NCBI GenBank assembly: GCA_013820875.1
Contig: JACDHS010000037.1
Location: 1 to 39,615 of the forward strand
Length of the DNA stretch: 39,615 nucleotides
Direction of reading: 5' to 3'
Source: Verrucomicrobiota bacterium
GTDB lineage: Bacteria > Verrucomicrobiota > Verrucomicrobiia > Limisphaerales > JACDHS01
The notes beneath the pieces are model-generated. The model worked only from the letters and a program-made list of their open reading frames with translations, did not search any database and was not told where the DNA came from. Below are positions 38,701 through 39,615 of this stretch, piece after piece. Numbering within the stretch: position 1 is the first letter of the stretch; every line of letters begins with the position of its first letter. A program made the position numbers and the translations under genes.

Positions 38701-39267
38701 TTACGCGCGTTGAAAAACGAAGAGTTGAACAAAGATCTCGAAAAAGTCTGGGGCGCAGTGCGCGAAGCTTCTGCCGACAAACAGAAAGAGATCGCAAAAT
38801 TCCGCCAGATTTTCCGGGCAGGGGGATCCCAACCCGGCGATGCCTCACGCGGTCGGGCTGTCTATGATCGCGCTTGCGCACAATGCCACATCCTGTTCGA
38901 TGTCGGCGGAACGGTAGGTCCTGACCTGACTGGATCGAGTCGTGGCGACCTGGAATACATCCTCGAAAACATGGTGGATCCGAATGCCGTGATTCCCAAT
39001 GATTACCGCACCTCCACCATTGACACCAAAGATGACCGGGTTATCACCGGCATCGTGAAGAAACAGGATGATAAATCGGTGACGATTGTTACGGCCAACG
39101 AAACCCTGGTAATTCCACGCGACGAGATTGCGTCCATCCATCAAAGTGAACTTTCAATGATGCCCGAAGGATTGCTCGACCCGCTGAACGACCAGGAGGT
39201 CCGCGATTTGATTTATTACCTCCGTCAACCGGGCCAGGTGCCGCTCCCTAAAGTGACCGCCAATTAG
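35740..39267 (+). CDS. Secreted beta-propeller dehydrogenase with HEAT repeats and CxxCH heme domain
   Basis: A protein of 1,175 residues. A signal peptide (about 1-26, cleavage near AVA-QS) is followed by a jelly-roll-like N-terminal domain (about 30-190: NLDFEQGTLKDW, HWGHINFDDFKF). A six-bladed-propeller sugar-dehydrogenase-like domain comes next (about 206-585: FDDRGRLWVAEGHTYP, FEDTDGDGKFNKRTVF, GFGGVWVGAAPHL). HEAT-like repeats run to about 1,000. A C-terminal cytochrome-c-type domain has CAQCH at about 1,046-1,050 (GRAVYDRACAQCHILFDVGG). This layout is the 'putative membrane-bound dehydrogenase / PVC heme-binding' family expanded in Planctomycetota and Verrucomicrobiota, thought to oxidise sugars or glycan parts in the periplasm and pass electrons to the heme. 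The substrate is unknown. It stands alone, after the MITE-like element. Confidence 0.92.
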   Translation: MKRNSTLAALVGIICSSFLAIAAVAQSLPVGSSGLPLNLDFEQGTLKDWKAEGKAFEGQPIQDDTVAKRRAGGSSAHQGRYWIGGFEKLGDNVTGTLTSVPFKVTHPYATFLVAGGGWPATRVEVVELASGKVFFKAHGEESETLRPVLVDLRAQQGKEIFIRLVDEQTGHWGHINFDDFKFHDKKPKLVNAIDVAKQGVVPEADTVLHAGLSGEEAVKVISMPPGFKATLFAGEPDILQPIAFCFDDRGRLWVAEGHTYPIRAKDGEGRDRIIVFEDTDGDGKFNKRTVFIEKLNLVSGLEYGFGGVWVGAAPHLLFIPVQEGDVPKPAGEPKVMLDGWGWQDTHETLNTFLWGPDGWLYGCHGVFTHSNVGKPGASDSERTKINAGIWRYHPTKQVFEVFSEGMSNPWGLDYDEHGQFFAEACVIPHLFHMIQGGRYHRQAGTHFNPYIFDDIKTCADHVHYAGNKGPHAGNNRSDAAGGGHAHAGLMIYQGDNWPEEYRGNIFIGNIAGQRINMDIPERKGSGFVATHAPDPINFNDSWSQVINFRTGPDGAVYFIDWYDKQQCHNNNPNDHDRSNGRIYKISYGEPKFEKVDLQKLSDEKLMKLLASRNNWQARHAQRILQERHKDPKGKVASGLIKMLNGNVPTDQKLRALWTLSSIGSLSQQLGIKLYKNTDEYVRAWTVQLLIEGSRSSSDLVAIGNELVRMAREDKSPIVRLYLASALQRLPVDQRWDVLEALYNHSEDAGDHNIPLMVWYAAEPLAALDTKRALLMAEKAKLPNILSFTVRRTAALGTPEAMATIVESLKRVSETQKTIDILTGLNTALRGQRSVAMPRGWEELESKLASNSNPEIRAQLQALSLTFGSSGALASLRNTVLDKNADTNTRRVALESLLGAKPADMASLLQALLSEPGLRGTALRGLAAYDDSQTAAKIVQAYNSFDPGEKRDALNTLVSRIGFAKNLVQAVAEEKVPKQDLSADLIRQLRALKNEELNKDLEKVWGAVREASADKQKEIAKFRQIFRAGGSQPGDASRGRAVYDRACAQCHILFDVGGTVGPDLTGSSRGDLEYILENMVDPNAVIPNDYRTSTIDTKDDRVITGIVKKQDDKSVTIVTANETLVIPRDEIASIHQSELSMMPEGLLDPLNDQEVRDLIYYLRQPGQVPLPKVTAN

Positions 39268-39407
39268 TTAGTAGCCGCGAAAGAACGCAAAAACAGAAGG
39301 AGAAGCGGGGGATAAGAGAGCTTTTTATGCTGTCACCTGTTGAGGGAAAGAAATCGTGGGCTTTGTCTTTGCAAGTGCCTTAAATAAAGCTGTTTGTGAC
39401 TTTTGGA

Positions 39408-39428
39408 TTCAACTGCGGAGCAGTTGAA
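39408..39428. other. Perfect hairpin downstream of the dehydrogenase
   Basis: TTCAACTGC-GGA-GCAGTTGAA: a 9-bp perfect stem with a three-base loop, about 140 bp after the stop codon. No T-tract follows, so intrinsic termination is unlikely. It lies just before the 42-bp array. Nothing else is recognised in 39268-39444. Confidence 0.55.
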
Positions 39429-39444
39429 ACAACCGCCACCCGTA

Positions 39445-39615
39445 GGATGATCTGAAAACGGCCTGGAACGTGTGCGGACGGTTTCCGGATGATCTGAAAA
39501 TGGCCTGGAACGTGTGCGGACGGTTTCCGAATGATCTGAAAACGGCCTGGAACGTGTGCGGACGCTTTCCGGATGATCCGAAAGTGGCCTGGAACGTGTG
39601 CGGACGGTTCCCGGA
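39445..39615. repeat. 42-bp tandem repeat array, cut by the window end
   Basis: Copies begin at 39445, 39487, 39529 and 39571, and a fifth at 39613 is cut off. Each contains GATGATCTGAAAA(C/T)GG and CCTGGAACGTGTGCGGACG; a few positions vary between copies. The 42-bp period equals 14 codons, but no start or ribosome binding site is seen, so coding is not assumed. There are no spacers, so it is not a CRISPR array. Confidence 0.9.

Noticed and set aside
39408-39428. Intrinsic terminator of the dehydrogenase gene
   Set aside because: The stem is perfect, but no T-tract follows on either strand.
39445-39615. CRISPR array
   Set aside because: The copies are directly adjacent with no unique spacers, and no cas gene is in the window.

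Overview
The window looks like a chromosomal segment of a Verrucomicrobiota bacterium of the Limisphaerales/Pedosphaera type. This rests on family content only: very large zinc-ribbon Ser/Thr kinases beside ECF sigma factors of the 'THWSVVL...YWYPLYAYVRR' type, a sigma factor fused to a membrane-anchored tail, an M56/BlaI pair and a propeller-HEAT-CxxCH dehydrogenase. No tRNA, rRNA, CRISPR array or intact insertion sequence was seen.

Positions 1-24,607 are all on the minus strand. After a 43-bp tandem repeat and a small SRPBCC gene comes a signalling island. In transcription order (right to left) it holds a sigma factor fused to a membrane tail, an orphan ECF sigma (sigma-4), sigma-3, kinase K4, a small membrane protein, a secreted Big_5/HEAT protein, kinase K3, sigma-2, kinase K2, sigma-1 and kinase K1. 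K1-K3 share a nearly identical 293-bp tract that ends in a 68-bp palindrome. The palindrome is read in frame inside the kinase activation segment and is absent from K4. All four kinase genes and sigma-4 have the same candidate promoter, (T/C)GTAAC-N17-(T/G)(A/T)A(G/T)TA-like, placed so close to the start codon that several transcripts would be almost leaderless. The likely logic is that membrane kinases with different ectodomains sense the envelope and work with a small set of ECF sigma factors that transcribe the kinases themselves.

Positions 24,801-29,256 hold an M56 (BlaR1-like) peptidase with SecD-like and Sel1-repeat extensions. It is translationally coupled to a BlaI/MecI repressor with two operator-like palindromes 21 bp apart over its promoter. 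A 480-bp gene-free stretch with short repeats follows, then a PfkB-family sugar kinase.

Positions 31,008-35,412 look like a self-contained circuit: a TIM-barrel (PEP_hydrolase/TIM-br_sig_trns) protein, the same barrel fused to a sigma-54 activator, and a divergent secreted PGRP-type amidase with LGFP repeats. A near-consensus sigma-54 promoter precedes the amidase, with an inverted repeat upstream that could be the enhancer. A terminator and a 152-bp MITE-like element with 40-nt terminal inverted repeats follow. The right end holds a 1,175-residue secreted dehydrogenase/cytochrome and the start of a 42-bp tandem array cut by the window edge.
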